64,000 nt of DNA from Anaerolineae bacterium (lineage in GTDB: Bacteria; Chloroflexota; Anaerolineae; Promineifilales; Promineifilaceae): contig JADLAX010000034.1 in assembly GCA_020848035.1 (NCBI GenBank), positions 1 to 64,000 on the forward strand, written 5' to 3'. Positions 16,026 through 24,770 of the stretch are shown here, in pieces. Both the position numbers and the translations under genes were made by a program. Within the stretch, counting starts at the first letter, position 1, and each line of letters opens with the position of its first letter. The notes under the pieces were generated by a model. It was given only the letters and a program-made list of their open reading frames with translations, ran no database searches and had not been told where the DNA came from.

Positions 16026-17012
16026 ATGAATAAAACAACTGAATTTCATCGTGAGATTTTGAACCTGGACCCGGCAAAAGAAGTCGCGCGCATCGTTGAG
16101 CGGCTGCGCCACGATATCTTTGAGGTGCTCAAGCGCAAGGGTGGGGTGCTGGGCGTCAGCGGCGGGGTGGATTCGGCCGTGGTGCTGGCGATTGCCGTAC
16201 AGGCCATTGGGGCCAACCGCCTGGTGGCCCTGCTGCTGCCCGAGCGGGAATCCAGCCCGGAAAGCCTGTTGTTAGGCCGCGAAGTTTGCCACCAGTTTGG
16301 CGTCACGCCGCTGGTGGAAGACGTCACCGAGCCGCTGTATGGCTTTGGCAGCTACCGCCGCCGCGACCAGGCGGTCAGAGAGCTCTTTCCCGAGTATGAC
16401 AGCAGCTACCGGCTCAAAATTACCCTGCCCACCGATTTGCTGGACAGCGACACGCTCAACGTGTACCGGCTGACGATTGTGAGCCCTGAGGGTGAAGAAA
16501 AGAGTGAGCGGTTACGGCCGTCGCAGCTGCGCCAGATCATTGCTGCCACCAACTTCAAACAGCGCACCAGGGCCGCCATGCTCTACTACCACGCCGAGCT
16601 GCGCGACTTTGCCGTCATTGGCACGCCACAAAAAAATGAGCACGACCAGGGCTTTTTTGTGAAGTATGGCGACAGCGCCATGGACGTGCAGCCGATTGGT
16701 CATCTCTACAAAACCCAGGTCTACCAGCTGGCCGACTTTCTCCAAATTCCCACAGCCATCCGCCAGCGCCCGCCCACTTCAGACACCTACAGCGCGGCCA
16801 GCACCCAGGAGGAGTTTTTCTTCCGCCTGCCGTTTGCCCTGATGGATTTGATCTGGTACGGCCTGGTGCACAATATTCCCGCCGAAGTGGTGGCTAAGGA
16901 ACTGGAACTCACCGCCGAGCAGGTCAACCGCGTCTACGCCGACTTGCAGCGCAAACAGCGCACCACCAACTACCTGCGCACACCGCCGCTGGGCCTGTTT
17001 GATGAAGCCTAA
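16026..17012 (+). CDS. NadE-like ATP-dependent amide-forming ligase
   Basis: The 328-residue protein belongs to the NAD synthetase branch of PP-loop ATP pyrophosphatases. The pyrophosphate loop is GVSGGVDSA (about residue 45), and the C-terminal family blocks GTPQKNEHDQGFFVKYGD, DVQPIGHLYKTQVYQLA and SDTYSAASTQEEFF are clear. It lacks a glutaminase domain, so it would use free ammonia or ammonia from a partner. It could be the cell's NAD+ synthase. Its location after AsnB in a biosynthetic cluster, separated only by the nested repeat element, makes a pathway-specific adenylating amidase possible. The N-terminal part is longer than the compact ammonia-dependent NadE type. Confidence 0.82.
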   Translation: MNKTTEFHREILNLDPAKEVARIVERLRHDIFEVLKRKGGVLGVSGGVDSAVVLAIAVQAIGANRLVALLLPERESSPESLLLGREVCHQFGVTPLVEDVTEPLYGFGSYRRRDQAVRELFPEYDSSYRLKITLPTDLLDSDTLNVYRLTIVSPEGEEKSERLRPSQLRQIIAATNFKQRTRAAMLYYHAELRDFAVIGTPQKNEHDQGFFVKYGDSAMDVQPIGHLYKTQVYQLADFLQIPTAIRQRPPTSDTYSAASTQEEFFFRLPFALMDLIWYGLVHNIPAEVVAKELELTAEQVNRVYADLQRKQRTTNYLRTPPLGLFDEA

Positions 17013-17104
17013 GAATATCCACAGATTACGCAGATTTTTCTCTCTGTGCAGCTCTGTGCCTCCTCTGTGACACTCTGTGTTCCTTCTCAAAATGGAAAAA
17101 GACG
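17013..17104. repeat. Degenerate CAGATTACGCAGATT-type repeat
   Basis: The gap before prmC contains CAGATTACGCAGATT followed by imperfect CTCTGTG iterations (CTCTGTGCAG, CTCTGTGCCTC, CTCTGTGACA, CTCTGTGTTCC). It looks like a decayed member of the same family as the ATTTCGCAGATT arms at 6436 and 15802. Confidence 0.5.
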
Positions 17105-17977
17105 ATGTTTGAATTTATTTATGAACTCCACGACGCGTTTGCCCAGGCTGGGCTGCCCGATCCCTGGCAGGAAACGCTGCATTTGTGTGATATTTTGTCG
17201 GGCGGGGCGCTGCGCGGGCTAGACGGCCGTTCCCCCCACACGCTCACCCCGCAAGCCCTGAGCCTGGACGACATTGTGGCCCAACGGCAGCAGGGCGTGC
17301 CCCTGGAGTACATTTTGGGGCAGACGGTGTTTATGGGACGGCCGTTTACCTGCACCCCCGCCACCCTCATTCCCCGCGCCGAAACCGAGCTGCTGGTCAA
17401 AACCGTACTCAAACATGCCGCCGGATTAGCCACCGACACGTTGACCATCGTGGATGTGGGCACGGGCAGCGGCAATATCGCCGTTTCGCTGGCGCTGGCG
17501 CTGCCGCACAGCCGCGTCTTTGCCCTGGACATCAGCCCGGAAGCAGTGGCCCAGGCCCAGCAGCACGTCACAACCTACCAACTTCAAGATCGCGTCTCGG
17601 TGCGCTGCGGTGACTTGTTTGCCCCGGTTAGCGAGGAAGGGTTGGCCGAAGCCGTAGACATCGTGGTGTGCAACCCGCCCTACATTCCCTCCGGCTCGCT
17701 AAGCAAAATGGCGGAGGAAATTGTGGCCCACGAGCCGCTGGTGGCCCTCGATGCCGGGCCATATGGCATCAACATCTTTCGGCGGCTGGTCAGCGATGCG
17801 CTCACCTATTTGCGCCCTGGCGGGCTGCTGGCTTTTGAATTTGGCGCGGGCCAGGCTGTGCTGGTGCAGCGGCTGGTGCAAAAAAGCGGCGGGTACACGC
17901 CATGCCAGCTGGTCCCCGACCACACCGGCACACCGCGCGTGCTGCAAACACAAAAATCCATATCCGGTTCGCAATAA
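17105..17977 (+). CDS. prmC: Peptide chain release factor N5-glutamine methyltransferase
   Basis: The 290-residue protein has the PrmC/HemK layout. A helical N-terminal domain with PLEYILGQTVFMG and the block LIPRAETELLV is followed by a Rossmann SAM-binding core (IVDVGTGSGNIAVSLAL, about residue 115). The catalytic NPPY motif appears in VVCNPPYIPSGSL, about residue 190. The enzyme methylates the GGQ glutamine of release factors RF1 and RF2. No prfA gene is adjacent. A palindromic terminator immediately follows the stop codon. Confidence 0.95.
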   Translation: MFEFIYELHDAFAQAGLPDPWQETLHLCDILSGGALRGLDGRSPHTLTPQALSLDDIVAQRQQGVPLEYILGQTVFMGRPFTCTPATLIPRAETELLVKTVLKHAAGLATDTLTIVDVGTGSGNIAVSLALALPHSRVFALDISPEAVAQAQQHVTTYQLQDRVSVRCGDLFAPVSEEGLAEAVDIVVCNPPYIPSGSLSKMAEEIVAHEPLVALDAGPYGINIFRRLVSDALTYLRPGGLLAFEFGAGQAVLVQRLVQKSGGYTPCQLVPDHTGTPRVLQTQKSISGSQ

Positions 17978-17978
17978 A

Positions 17979-18004
17979 AAAGAGGCCACATGTGGCCTCT
18001 TTTT
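17979..18004. terminator. Bidirectional terminator
   Basis: A perfect 13-bp palindrome (AAAAGAGGCCACA and its complement), with flanking A and T runs, lies between convergent prmC and tRNA-Gly. Confidence 0.85.
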
Positions 18005-18015
18005 TGTGAAAATTA

Positions 18016-18089
18016 TGGAGCGGGTAACGGGAATCGAACCCGTACTCTTTGCTTGGGAAGCAAATGTGATACCGTTTCACCATACCCGC
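18016..18089 (-). tRNA. tRNA-Gly (CCC)
   Basis: The minus strand folds as a complete cloverleaf: acceptor GCGGGTA/TACCCGC, D-arm TGGTGAAACGGTA, anticodon stem TTTGC/GCAAA with loop TTCCCAA giving anticodon CCC, and T-loop GGTTCGATTCC. The 3' CCA is encoded (18016-18018). Confidence 0.93.
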
Positions 18090-18099
18090 AAGTGGCGAA

Positions 18100-18128
18100 A
18101 TTATAGTCTCGTGGCAATTAAGTGTCAA
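18100..18128 (-). promoter_or_regulatory. Sigma-70 promoter of tRNA-Gly
   Basis: On the minus strand TTGACA (18128-18123) and TATAAT (18105-18100) are spaced by 17 bases, a perfect consensus promoter ending about ten bases before the tRNA. Confidence 0.88.
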
Positions 18129-18152
18129 ATCCAGGAAACGGCCGTATTGCCC

Positions 18153-18180
18153 TTGCACCTCTCTTTTTTCCGCCTATAAT
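18153..18180 (+). promoter_or_regulatory. Promoter for the OmpR-type regulator
   Basis: TTGCAC (18153-18158) and TATAAT (18175-18180) are separated by 16 bases, about 125 bases before the start codon. Just downstream, TTCACAA (18186-18192) and TTGTGAA (18216-18222) form a dyad that could be an operator. Confidence 0.6.
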
Positions 18181-18307
18181 GACGCTTCACAAATGTTAAA
18201 TTTTTCCGTAAATTGTTGTGAATTTGTGGGAAAGGCGACTTCGTAGTGCAAACTCTTTTCCCGGCTAGCCGCAGTTTCTAAAAGTTCAACGTTTCGTAGA
18301 GGATGCT

Positions 18308-18988
18308 ATGCAGAAGGCCGTTATCTTGTTGGTGGAGGGGAAGCGCGCCGGGCAAAATACAACCGCGCCTGCATTGGAAAAAGCAGGCTTTATTTTGAAG
18401 TTGTGCCATACCGGCAGCGCCGCTGTCAAAATGTTGGCCAACGTCACCCCCCATCTGATCATTTTTAATGCCGCCACCATGCGCACCAGCGGGGCCCGCA
18501 TTTGCCGCCGCCTCAAACGCAGTGAGCAAACTCTACCGCTCATCCACATTCGCGCTGAAGGTGAGCCGGAAGATACAGACGCCGAAGCGGATGTCTATCT
18601 GGAATATCCCTTCACGCCGCGTAAGCTGCTTAACCGCGTAAAAGATTTGCTGCCCGTTGACCATGCCAGCGAAGAAATGGTCCGCTACGGCCATATTTCG
18701 CTCTATCTGTCCAAAAAATCGGTGGAAGTGGTGGGCAAAGGCGAAAGCCGCCTGACCCCGAAGCTGGTGCTTTTGCTTGAGCAGTTCCTGCGCTATCCCT
18801 GCCAGGTGCTAACCCGCCGTGAGCTGATGCAGCGCGTTTGGAAAACCGACTACATTGGTGATACGCGCACGCTGGACGTACACATTCGTTGGGTGCGCGA
18901 GTACATTGAAGAAAACCCGGCCAAACCACTGTTTCTTACCACCGTGCGCGGCCAGGGATATGTTTTGTCAATTCCCCCTAAAGCGTAA
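18308..18988 (+). CDS. OmpR/PhoB-type regulator with degenerate receiver
   Basis: The 226-residue protein pairs an N-terminal receiver-like fold (about 1-115) with a C-terminal winged helix (about 125-222; LTRRELMQRVW, RTLDVHIRWVREYIEENP and TVRGQGY are hallmark blocks). The receiver lacks the usual chemistry. The acidic pair is reduced to one Glu in LLVEGKR, and the phosphoacceptor Asp is Asn54 in LIIFNAAT. It probably binds DNA without Asp phosphorylation, as atypical OmpR regulators do. No sensor kinase is adjacent. It has its own promoter and is convergent with rpsT. Confidence 0.9.
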   Translation: MQKAVILLVEGKRAGQNTTAPALEKAGFILKLCHTGSAAVKMLANVTPHLIIFNAATMRTSGARICRRLKRSEQTLPLIHIRAEGEPEDTDAEADVYLEYPFTPRKLLNRVKDLLPVDHASEEMVRYGHISLYLSKKSVEVVGKGESRLTPKLVLLLEQFLRYPCQVLTRRELMQRVWKTDYIGDTRTLDVHIRWVREYIEENPAKPLFLTTVRGQGYVLSIPPKA

Positions 18989-19008
18989 TTCGTCACAAAT
19001 AAACAAAA

Positions 19009-19030
19009 ACGCCACCTTGGCGGCGGCGTT
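19009..19030. terminator. Possible hairpin terminator between regulator gene and rpsT
   Basis: An AACGCC...GGCGTT stem, preceded by an A-rich run, lies between the two convergent genes. The stem is short and imperfect. Confidence 0.45.
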
Positions 19031-19060
19031 CTCGGTGCTAAATTTGTCGCAAAGTTTGGA

Positions 19061-19330
19061 TTAGCTGCTGCGAGCTTTTTCCAGGGCAGCCATCAGGCGA
19101 CCTTTGCGGCGAGCGGCGTTGCGCGGGTGGATGACATGTTTCCGGGCCGCCTTGTCCAGCGTTTTGTAGGCCATGGTGGCGGCCGCTTCTGCTTCGTCCA
19201 GCTTGCCATCAGCCAGCAGCTGACGGGTTTTCTTGACGTAGGTGCGCGCCGAGGAGATGTACATCCGGTTGTGGGCCGTACGCTTTTCCGTTTGCCGAAT
19301 CCGTTTCTTTGCCGATTTAATGTTAGCCAA
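19061..19330 (-). CDS. rpsT: 30S ribosomal protein S20
   Basis: The 89-residue basic protein matches S20 along its whole length: MANIKSAKKRIRQTEKR at the start, then helices with YKTLDKAARKHVIHPRNAARRKGRL. It binds 16S rRNA early in small-subunit assembly. GGAGGT precedes the ATG. Upstream, a 10-bp inverted repeat (TTGTGAAAGC at 19374-19383 and its complement at 19402-19411) may be a regulatory site. It stands alone, as rpsT usually does. Confidence 0.97.
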   Translation of the reverse strand: MANIKSAKKRIRQTEKRTAHNRMYISSARTYVKKTRQLLADGKLDEAEAAATMAYKTLDKAARKHVIHPRNAARRKGRLMAALEKARSS

Positions 19331-19373
19331 AGTAAATACCTCCGTTATGCTTAAGTGCTTCGCATTGCAATTC

Positions 19374-19411
19374 TTGTGAAAGCAATTTGTAAATTGTCAT
19401 CGCTTTCACAA
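19374..19411. promoter_or_regulatory. Inverted repeat upstream of rpsT
   Basis: TTGTGAAAGC and its exact complement are separated by 18 bases. The half-site core TTGTGAA also appears as a dyad upstream of the 18308 regulator gene, suggesting a shared binding protein. Confidence 0.4.
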
Positions 19412-19493
19412 AACCATAGAGGCGTGAGAGCGGGAGAATAATAGCACAGACGAGCCAGTTTGCAAATTATTTTTCTCCAGGAGAACGCTGATT

Positions 19494-21698
19494 TCAGGCC
19501 TCATGTTTCAAAAATGTGCTGCCGAGCGGCGGTAAGGTGATGACTATGGAGTAGGGCTGATCGTGCCAGGGAATCGCCTCAGCGACGAATTGGCCTTCGT
19601 TAATGACGTTGCTGCCGCCGTAAACGGCCGTATCACTGTTCAACACCTCGCGATACACTCCGGCGGCCGGTACACCCAGCCGATAATGATCGCGCACCAC
19701 GGGCGTGAAGTTCAGGCCCACGATGATGGTCTCGCTTTTAAGCGGGGCCAGGCGCATAAACGACAAAATGCTGCGCTGCGCATCGCGAAAATCGAGCCAT
19801 TGGAAGCCTTGCCAGCTGTTGTCTTCTTCATACAGCGCGGCTTCGGCCGTGTAGAGCCGGTTGAGCGCCTTCACGTAATTGTGCAGCCCCTGGTGCGCCG
19901 CATTGTCCAACAGGTACCAATCCAGGCTGCGCGCTTCGCTCCACTCCTGCCACTGGCCAATGTCGCCGCCCATGAAAAGCAGCTTTTTGCCGGGATGGGC
20001 CCACATGTAGCTGTACAGCAGCCGCAAATTGGCAAACTTCTGCCATAAATCGCCGGGCATTTTGTCCAGCAGGCTCTTTTTCAGGTGAACCACCTCGTCG
20101 TGGGAGAGGGGCAGGGCAAATTTTTCGCTAAAGGCGTAGAGCATAGAGAAGGTAAGCGAGCCCTGGTGGTAAGCCCGGTAAACAGGATCGTTTTTGAAGT
20201 AACGCAGCGTGTCGTGCATCCAACCCATGTTCCACTTCAGGTCGAAGCCCAAATTTTGCAGGTTGTCTTGAACGGGGTGGGTGACACCGGGCCACGAGGT
20301 CGATTCTTCCGCGATGGTGAGCGTGCCGGGGAAAAGGTCATGGACTCGCTCATTGAAGGTACGCAGGAAGTGCAGCGCCTCGATGTTTTCCCGGCCACCG
20401 TAGCGGTTGGGCAGCCACTCGCCCTGCTCACGCGAGAAATCAAGGTAAAGCATGGAGGCCACGGCATCCACGCGCAGGCCGTCGATGTGATATTTGTCCA
20501 GCCAGAACAGGGCATTGCAAATGAGGAATTGGCGGACTTCGTTACGGCCGTAATTAAAAATATACGTGCCCCAATCAGGGTGCGCCCCCAGGCGTGGATC
20601 TTCGTGTTCGTACAGGTGCGTGCCGTCGAAAAAGCCCAGGCCGTGCTGATCCATCGGGAAATGGGCAGGCACCCAGTCGAGAATGACGCCAATGTTGGCC
20701 TGGTGGCAGGCGTCCACAAAAGCCATGAAATCGTCTGGCGTGCCAAAGCGGCTGGTGGGGGCAAAGTAGCCGGTCACCTGGTAACCCCACGAGCCATCAA
20801 AAGGATGTTCAGCCACGGGCAGCAGCTCGATGTGGGTGTAGCCCATCTCCTTGATGTAGGGGATCAGCTCGTCGATGAGTTCGCGGTAGGTGAGCCATTC
20901 CCAACCGTCTTTGCGCTTCCAGGAGCCCAGATGCAGCTCGTAGATGGCAATGGGGCCATTGAGCGCGTTGTGCTGGCGACGGTGGGCCATCCAGGCATCG
21001 TCGTGCCAGGTATGCTTGTTGATATTCCACACCATCGAAGCCGTATCGGGCCGCATCTGGCTGGCAAAAGCCAGGGGATCAGCCTTGGCAACGGTGTAAT
21101 CCTTGTAGTGGGTTTTGATTTCGTATTTGTAGAGCGTGCCTTCAGCCAGACCGGGAATAAAAATTTCCCACAGGCCGCTGCCCGGGTGAAAACGCATAGC
21201 ATGACGACGGCCGTCCCAGTTGTTTAAGTCGCCCACTACGCTGACGCGCCGGGCATTGGGTGCCCATATCAAAAAACGCACGCCGCTGACACCGTTGACG
21301 GTCATCAGGTGCGCCCCCAGGTGATCATAGGCTCGCTCGTGCGTGCCTTCAGCCAACAAATAGCGGTCGGTGTCTGACAATGAGGACCCAAATGCGTACG
21401 GGTCTTCGTATAGCAGTGATTCGCCGCTGTGGGAATACAGCTGGAAGCGGTATGGCGTGCCCAAACCAAGGCCGGGCAAGACAATTTCAAAAAAACCGTC
21501 CCCATGCAGCCGGGTGAGGGGGTGTGTCTGCCCGTTGATTTCCACGGCTACGTGCTGTGCCTGCGGCAAGAAGGCGCGAATCGCCAACCCGCCATCCACT
21601 TCATGAGGGCCAAGTACGGCAAACGGATTCCCATGGAGGCCATTGACAATGGCTTCAATATCACCTGCGCTGGCAGTTGTATTTACATCTGTAGACAT
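19494..21698 (-). CDS. glgB: 1,4-alpha-glucan branching enzyme
   Basis: The 734-residue protein has the standard GlgB length and architecture: an N-terminal carbohydrate-binding module (about 10-110), a second CBM48 module, and a GH13 barrel. Catalytic regions are visible as [14 protein letters not shown] (nucleophile Asp), [11 protein letters not shown] (acid/base Glu) and [10 protein letters not shown]. It transfers alpha-1,4 chains to alpha-1,6 positions during glycogen synthesis. TAGGAAGAG precedes the ATG. No other glycogen gene is in the window, so it is not in a glg operon here. Confidence 0.97.
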   Translation of the reverse strand: MSTDVNTTASAGDIEAIVNGLHGNPFAVLGPHEVDGGLAIRAFLPQAQHVAVEINGQTHPLTRLHGDGFFEIVLPGLGLGTPYRFQLYSHSGESLLYEDPYAFGSSLSDTDRYLLAEGTHERAYDHLGAHLMTVNGVSGVRFLIWAPNARRVSVVGDLNNWDGRRHAMRFHPGSGLWEIFIPGLAEGTLYKYEIKTHYKDYTVAKADPLAFASQMRPDTASMVWNINKHTWHDDAWMAHRRQHNALNGPIAIYELHLGSWKRKDGWEWLTYRELIDELIPYIKEMGYTHIELLPVAEHPFDGSWGYQVTGYFAPTSRFGTPDDFMAFVDACHQANIGVILDWVPAHFPMDQHGLGFFDGTHLYEHEDPRLGAHPDWGTYIFNYGRNEVRQFLICNALFWLDKYHIDGLRVDAVASMLYLDFSREQGEWLPNRYGGRENIEALHFLRTFNERVHDLFPGTLTIAEESTSWPGVTHPVQDNLQNLGFDLKWNMGWMHDTLRYFKNDPVYRAYHQGSLTFSMLYAFSEKFALPLSHDEVVHLKKSLLDKMPGDLWQKFANLRLLYSYMWAHPGKKLLFMGGDIGQWQEWSEARSLDWYLLDNAAHQGLHNYVKALNRLYTAEAALYEEDNSWQGFQWLDFRDAQRSILSFMRLAPLKSETIIVGLNFTPVVRDHYRLGVPAAGVYREVLNSDTAVYGGSNVINEGQFVAEAIPWHDQPYSIVITLPPLGSTFLKHEA

Positions 21699-21814
21699 AT
21701 TCTCTTCCTACACACCTGTTTGTGGTGAAAATTAGCTCAACCTGGGCTGTATTGTACTCGATTCACCCCATGACCCAAAGAGAAGCGGGAAGAGGAATTG
21801 TGTAGCAAAGAAAC

Positions 21815-21850
21815 AAAGGGTGGGCGTTACGGCCGTAACGCCCACCCTTT
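21815..21850. terminator. Palindromic terminator centred on ACGGCCGT
   Basis: A perfect 36-base palindrome begins AAAGGGTGGGCGTT and has ACGGCCGT exactly at its centre (21829-21836). Its last base is the first base (on the plus strand) of the antiporter stop codon. It would terminate the minus-strand antiporter transcript. Confidence 0.8.
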
Positions 21851-23898
21851 CAAGAACGCAGCAGCTCGTCGACGGTTACTTCCACCGGGCTGTTTTCCTC
21901 CAGGTGTGGATTGATAAACCGCTCGGCGGCCGCAACCTGAGAAGGTTCACCAATCAGCCCCACAATATCCCCCTCAGCCAGCACCGTGTTTGATTCTGGG
22001 TTGGCCTTCATTTGCTGGTCCCGCACGACCGCAATAACCGAAGCGCCCACATTGGCCCGCAAATTGGCCTGGGCCAGCGTCTGGCCAACAAGCGGGCTGC
22101 CGTCTGGAATTGCCCGCCAGACAATTTCCATGCCGCGCACGGCCGCCACCAGCTGGTCCAGAAAAAGCACCTCTTCGGGGCTGTTTATGCTGATCTCGTA
22201 AGCATCTCGCCGCACCGCATCAATATACTGCTGCACCTGCCCCACGGGATAACCCAATAACAGCAGCATATGGCGCACAATTTCCAGGCCACCTTCTAAT
22301 TCTGGGTGAATAACATACCGCGCTCCGTGATGGGACAGCCGTCGTAACCCGGACGTTGTACCGGCGCGGACGATGATAGGCAGGCTGGGCGCCAGTGTTA
22401 CGGCCGTTGTGACCACCAATTCCGTCACCGTCTCATCTGGCACTGTCACCACCAGGGCACAGGCGTGCTCCAGCTCGGCATGGGTCAAAATCTCGGAGTT
22501 GGCGGCGTCGCCCAGCAGGGTGGGGAGGCCAGACTGCCGAAATTCCGAAGCCTTCGTGGCGTCTTGCTCAATGATCAGGTGCGGCACCTGGAGACGCTCC
22601 AACACGTTGACGATGTGCTGGCCAACACGGCCGTACCCGACCACAACAACATGATCAGTTAACCCATGTTTGACCAGGGGGGGCGCGGCGACACTGCGTT
22701 CTAAAAGCCGTCTCAACCAGGGCTGGCCCTGAATCCACTTTTCGACCGGGGGTAATGCCTTAAACATCAGAGGGTTAAGCACAATGGAAAAGAGTGCGCC
22801 GGTTAGAATGAGCCCATATTGATCTTGCGATAACACACCCAAGGCGACACCAGTCTGGCCCACAATGAAGGAAAACTCCCCAATCTGGCTCAACCCGACG
22901 GCAACCACCAGTATGGTCCGCAGGGAAGCGGGAATCACAAAACCGAGCAGCAAGGTGATAAAGGCTTTGCCAAATACGATGAGGGCCGTCAGGGCCGCAA
23001 CCTGCCAGAAGTTCTCGATGAGAGCGGCCGGATTGACCAACATGCCTACCGAGACAAAAAAGAGAACGGCAAAAACCTCGCGGAACGGCAGCACTTCAGC
23101 ACCAACCTGATGACTGACGTCTGACTCGCCCACCACCACACCAGCCAGGAAGGCACCCAGCGCCAGCGAGACGCCAAACAGCTCGGCCGCACCAAAAGCA
23201 GTGCCCAGGGCCAGGGCAATGACCGCCAGGATAAACAGCTCGCGGGAGCGGGTGTAAGCAATGCGGGTGAGCAGCCAGGGCATCAGTTTGGCCCCGGCGA
23301 AGAGCATCAACGCGACAAAAACGGCCGTTTTCCCCACCACCAGCAGCGCACTCGACCAGATGGCCCCTTCTGTGCCAGTGTCAAACACAGTGGGCAGCAG
23401 CACCAGGATGGCCACCGTGGCCAGGTCTTCCAGAACAAGCCAGCCAATCGCCACCTGGCCAGATTGGGTGCTCAGCAGCCCGTTGTCCATCAGGCCGCGC
23501 AGCAGCACAACGGTGCTGGCGATAGAAATGGCCAGCCCCAAAACCAACCCGGCGCTTACCGACCAGCCCCACAATTGGGTCAGGCCCAGGCCCAGCCCGG
23601 TGGCCAAAGTCATCTGAAGTAGGGCACCGGGGATGGCAATGCGCCGCACGGCCCAGAGGTCCTTCAGGGAAAAGTGCAGCCCGACGCCAAACATCATAAA
23701 AATGACGCCCATTTCGGCCAGCTGGCTGATGTAATCGATTTCGCCGACAAAACCAGGGGTAAAAGGCCCAATGGCCATGCCCGCCAGCAGGTAGCCAACG
23801 AGGGTTGGCAGGCCCAGCTTCCGGGCGATAAAACCGCCGGTAAAGGCAGTGAGCAGGGCCACGGTAATGGTGGTAAATAGAACCAGATTATGATGCAT
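21850..23898 (-). CDS. CPA2-type cation/proton antiporter with TrkA domains
   Basis: The 682-residue protein has about twelve membrane spans in the first 390 residues, with the CPA2 signatures GYLLAGMAIGPFTPG, GLALAISIAS-like helices and ALGAFLAGVVVGES. A RCK/TrkA-N Rossmann domain follows (VVVVGYGRVGQHIVNVLE, about residue 415). A C-terminal TrkA-C domain covers about 585-665. This matches Kef/YbaL-like K+(Na+)/H+ exchangers gated by nucleotide. GGAGAG precedes the ATG. It is convergent with nothing; glgB lies downstream on the same strand, separated by the terminator. The transported ion is not determinable by eye. Confidence 0.92.
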   Translation of the reverse strand: MHHNLVLFTTITVALLTAFTGGFIARKLGLPTLVGYLLAGMAIGPFTPGFVGEIDYISQLAEMGVIFMMFGVGLHFSLKDLWAVRRIAIPGALLQMTLATGLGLGLTQLWGWSVSAGLVLGLAISIASTVVLLRGLMDNGLLSTQSGQVAIGWLVLEDLATVAILVLLPTVFDTGTEGAIWSSALLVVGKTAVFVALMLFAGAKLMPWLLTRIAYTRSRELFILAVIALALGTAFGAAELFGVSLALGAFLAGVVVGESDVSHQVGAEVLPFREVFAVLFFVSVGMLVNPAALIENFWQVAALTALIVFGKAFITLLLGFVIPASLRTILVVAVGLSQIGEFSFIVGQTGVALGVLSQDQYGLILTGALFSIVLNPLMFKALPPVEKWIQGQPWLRRLLERSVAAPPLVKHGLTDHVVVVGYGRVGQHIVNVLERLQVPHLIIEQDATKASEFRQSGLPTLLGDAANSEILTHAELEHACALVVTVPDETVTELVVTTAVTLAPSLPIIVRAGTTSGLRRLSHHGARYVIHPELEGGLEIVRHMLLLLGYPVGQVQQYIDAVRRDAYEISINSPEEVLFLDQLVAAVRGMEIVWRAIPDGSPLVGQTLAQANLRANVGASVIAVVRDQQMKANPESNTVLAEGDIVGLIGEPSQVAAAERFINPHLEENSPVEVTVDELLRS

Positions 23899-24232
23899 CG
23901 ATTCTCTCCGTTTCGTAGTGCAGCAGGTGGTTGTCGCTACGGCCGTTGCCGTAAACGACGTGCAGATGCCGTCTATTGAGCAGCAAGATGTGCACTCTGG
24001 GTTTTTAGATTTTGCATGTAGCTGTAGAGAGATTGTAGGCTGTATTTACGATTTGTCTAGCAACATAGGGCCTTTATAGACGGCCGTAGCCTGCTTTTAC
24101 GTGGCAAAGTGGCTGGCAACGGCCGTTTCATTTTTCAACCAAAGTAACTACAATGTTGCCCAGTATTCCCCGTTAATCCGCGCAATCCGCGGCCTATTTT
24201 CGAAGGAGACAACATGAGCGCAGCTCAACACC
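23899..24232. other. Intergenic region with ACGGCCGT copies and a dispersed repeat
   Basis: This 334-base divergent gap between the antiporter and ankyrin genes has three ACGGCCGT copies (near 23939, 24083 and 24119) and the reverse copy of the dispersed repeat (24170-24198). I see no RNA gene or clear promoter in it. Confidence 0.6.
24170..24198. repeat. Dispersed GC-rich repeat, copy 2
   Basis: This is the reverse complement of the 1461-1491 repeat with about three mismatches, located just before the ankyrin gene's ribosome-site region. Confidence 0.6.
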
Positions 24233-24751
24233 ATGAAACAACAAAAACCTTTGCCTCGACCGATTGCCTGGCTGATTTTGCTCTTTCTCATGGCAGTGAT
24301 TGTGGTGGGGCCAGAGCTGTTCCCTGGCAATTCCAAACTGTATGATGCGATTGAGGCGGGTGATGTTCAGGCCGCGCGTTCCATCCTGGAATCTGGTAAT
24401 GATCCAGACGGCCGTTCGCGGGGCCTCGACACCGACGAAACGCAGCGCTACCGGTACACGCCGCTGGATTATGCCCTGCGCGAAGGTGAACCAGAAATTG
24501 CCTACCTGCTGGTAAACGCCGGGGCCGATCCGAACCAGCGCACCGTGGACGGTAAGCCCGTGTTGATTGTGGCGGCGGATGCTGGCCTGGTAGACCTGGT
24601 GCGCATTTTGCTTGAAAAAGGGGCCGATGTGCAGGCGACTGACAGCCTGGGCGGGACAGCACTCCGCATTGGTGGCACCAGCAATGCTCGGATCAAGGAT
24701 TCTCTGGAGCCGGAGATTCGTGCCCTGCTGGAAGCGGCCGGGGCGAAATAA
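24233..24751 (+). CDS. Membrane-anchored ankyrin-repeat protein
   Basis: The 172-residue protein begins with a single hydrophobic anchor (about residues 11-28), followed by roughly four ankyrin repeats: LYDAIEAGDVQAARSILESG, YTPLDYALREGEPEIAYLLV with NAGADPNQRT, KPVLIVAADAGLVDLVRILL with EKGADVQATD, and a final degenerate unit. It likely mediates protein contacts outside or at the membrane face. The strong GAAGGAG ribosome site upstream is spaced for an out-of-frame ATG at 24213 that opens a 43-codon reading frame, so the true start and possible coupling are uncertain. Confidence 0.8.
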   Translation: MKQQKPLPRPIAWLILLFLMAVIVVGPELFPGNSKLYDAIEAGDVQAARSILESGNDPDGRSRGLDTDETQRYRYTPLDYALREGEPEIAYLLVNAGADPNQRTVDGKPVLIVAADAGLVDLVRILLEKGADVQATDSLGGTALRIGGTSNARIKDSLEPEIRALLEAAGAK

Positions 24752-24770
24752 GCCGCAGAGGTAACCGATA

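Noticed and set aside
9412..17012. Complete exosortase/EPS system
   Set aside because: The ACP, ligase and amidotransferase resemble those of such clusters, but no exosortase, glycosyltransferase or PEP-CTERM protein gene is present in the window.
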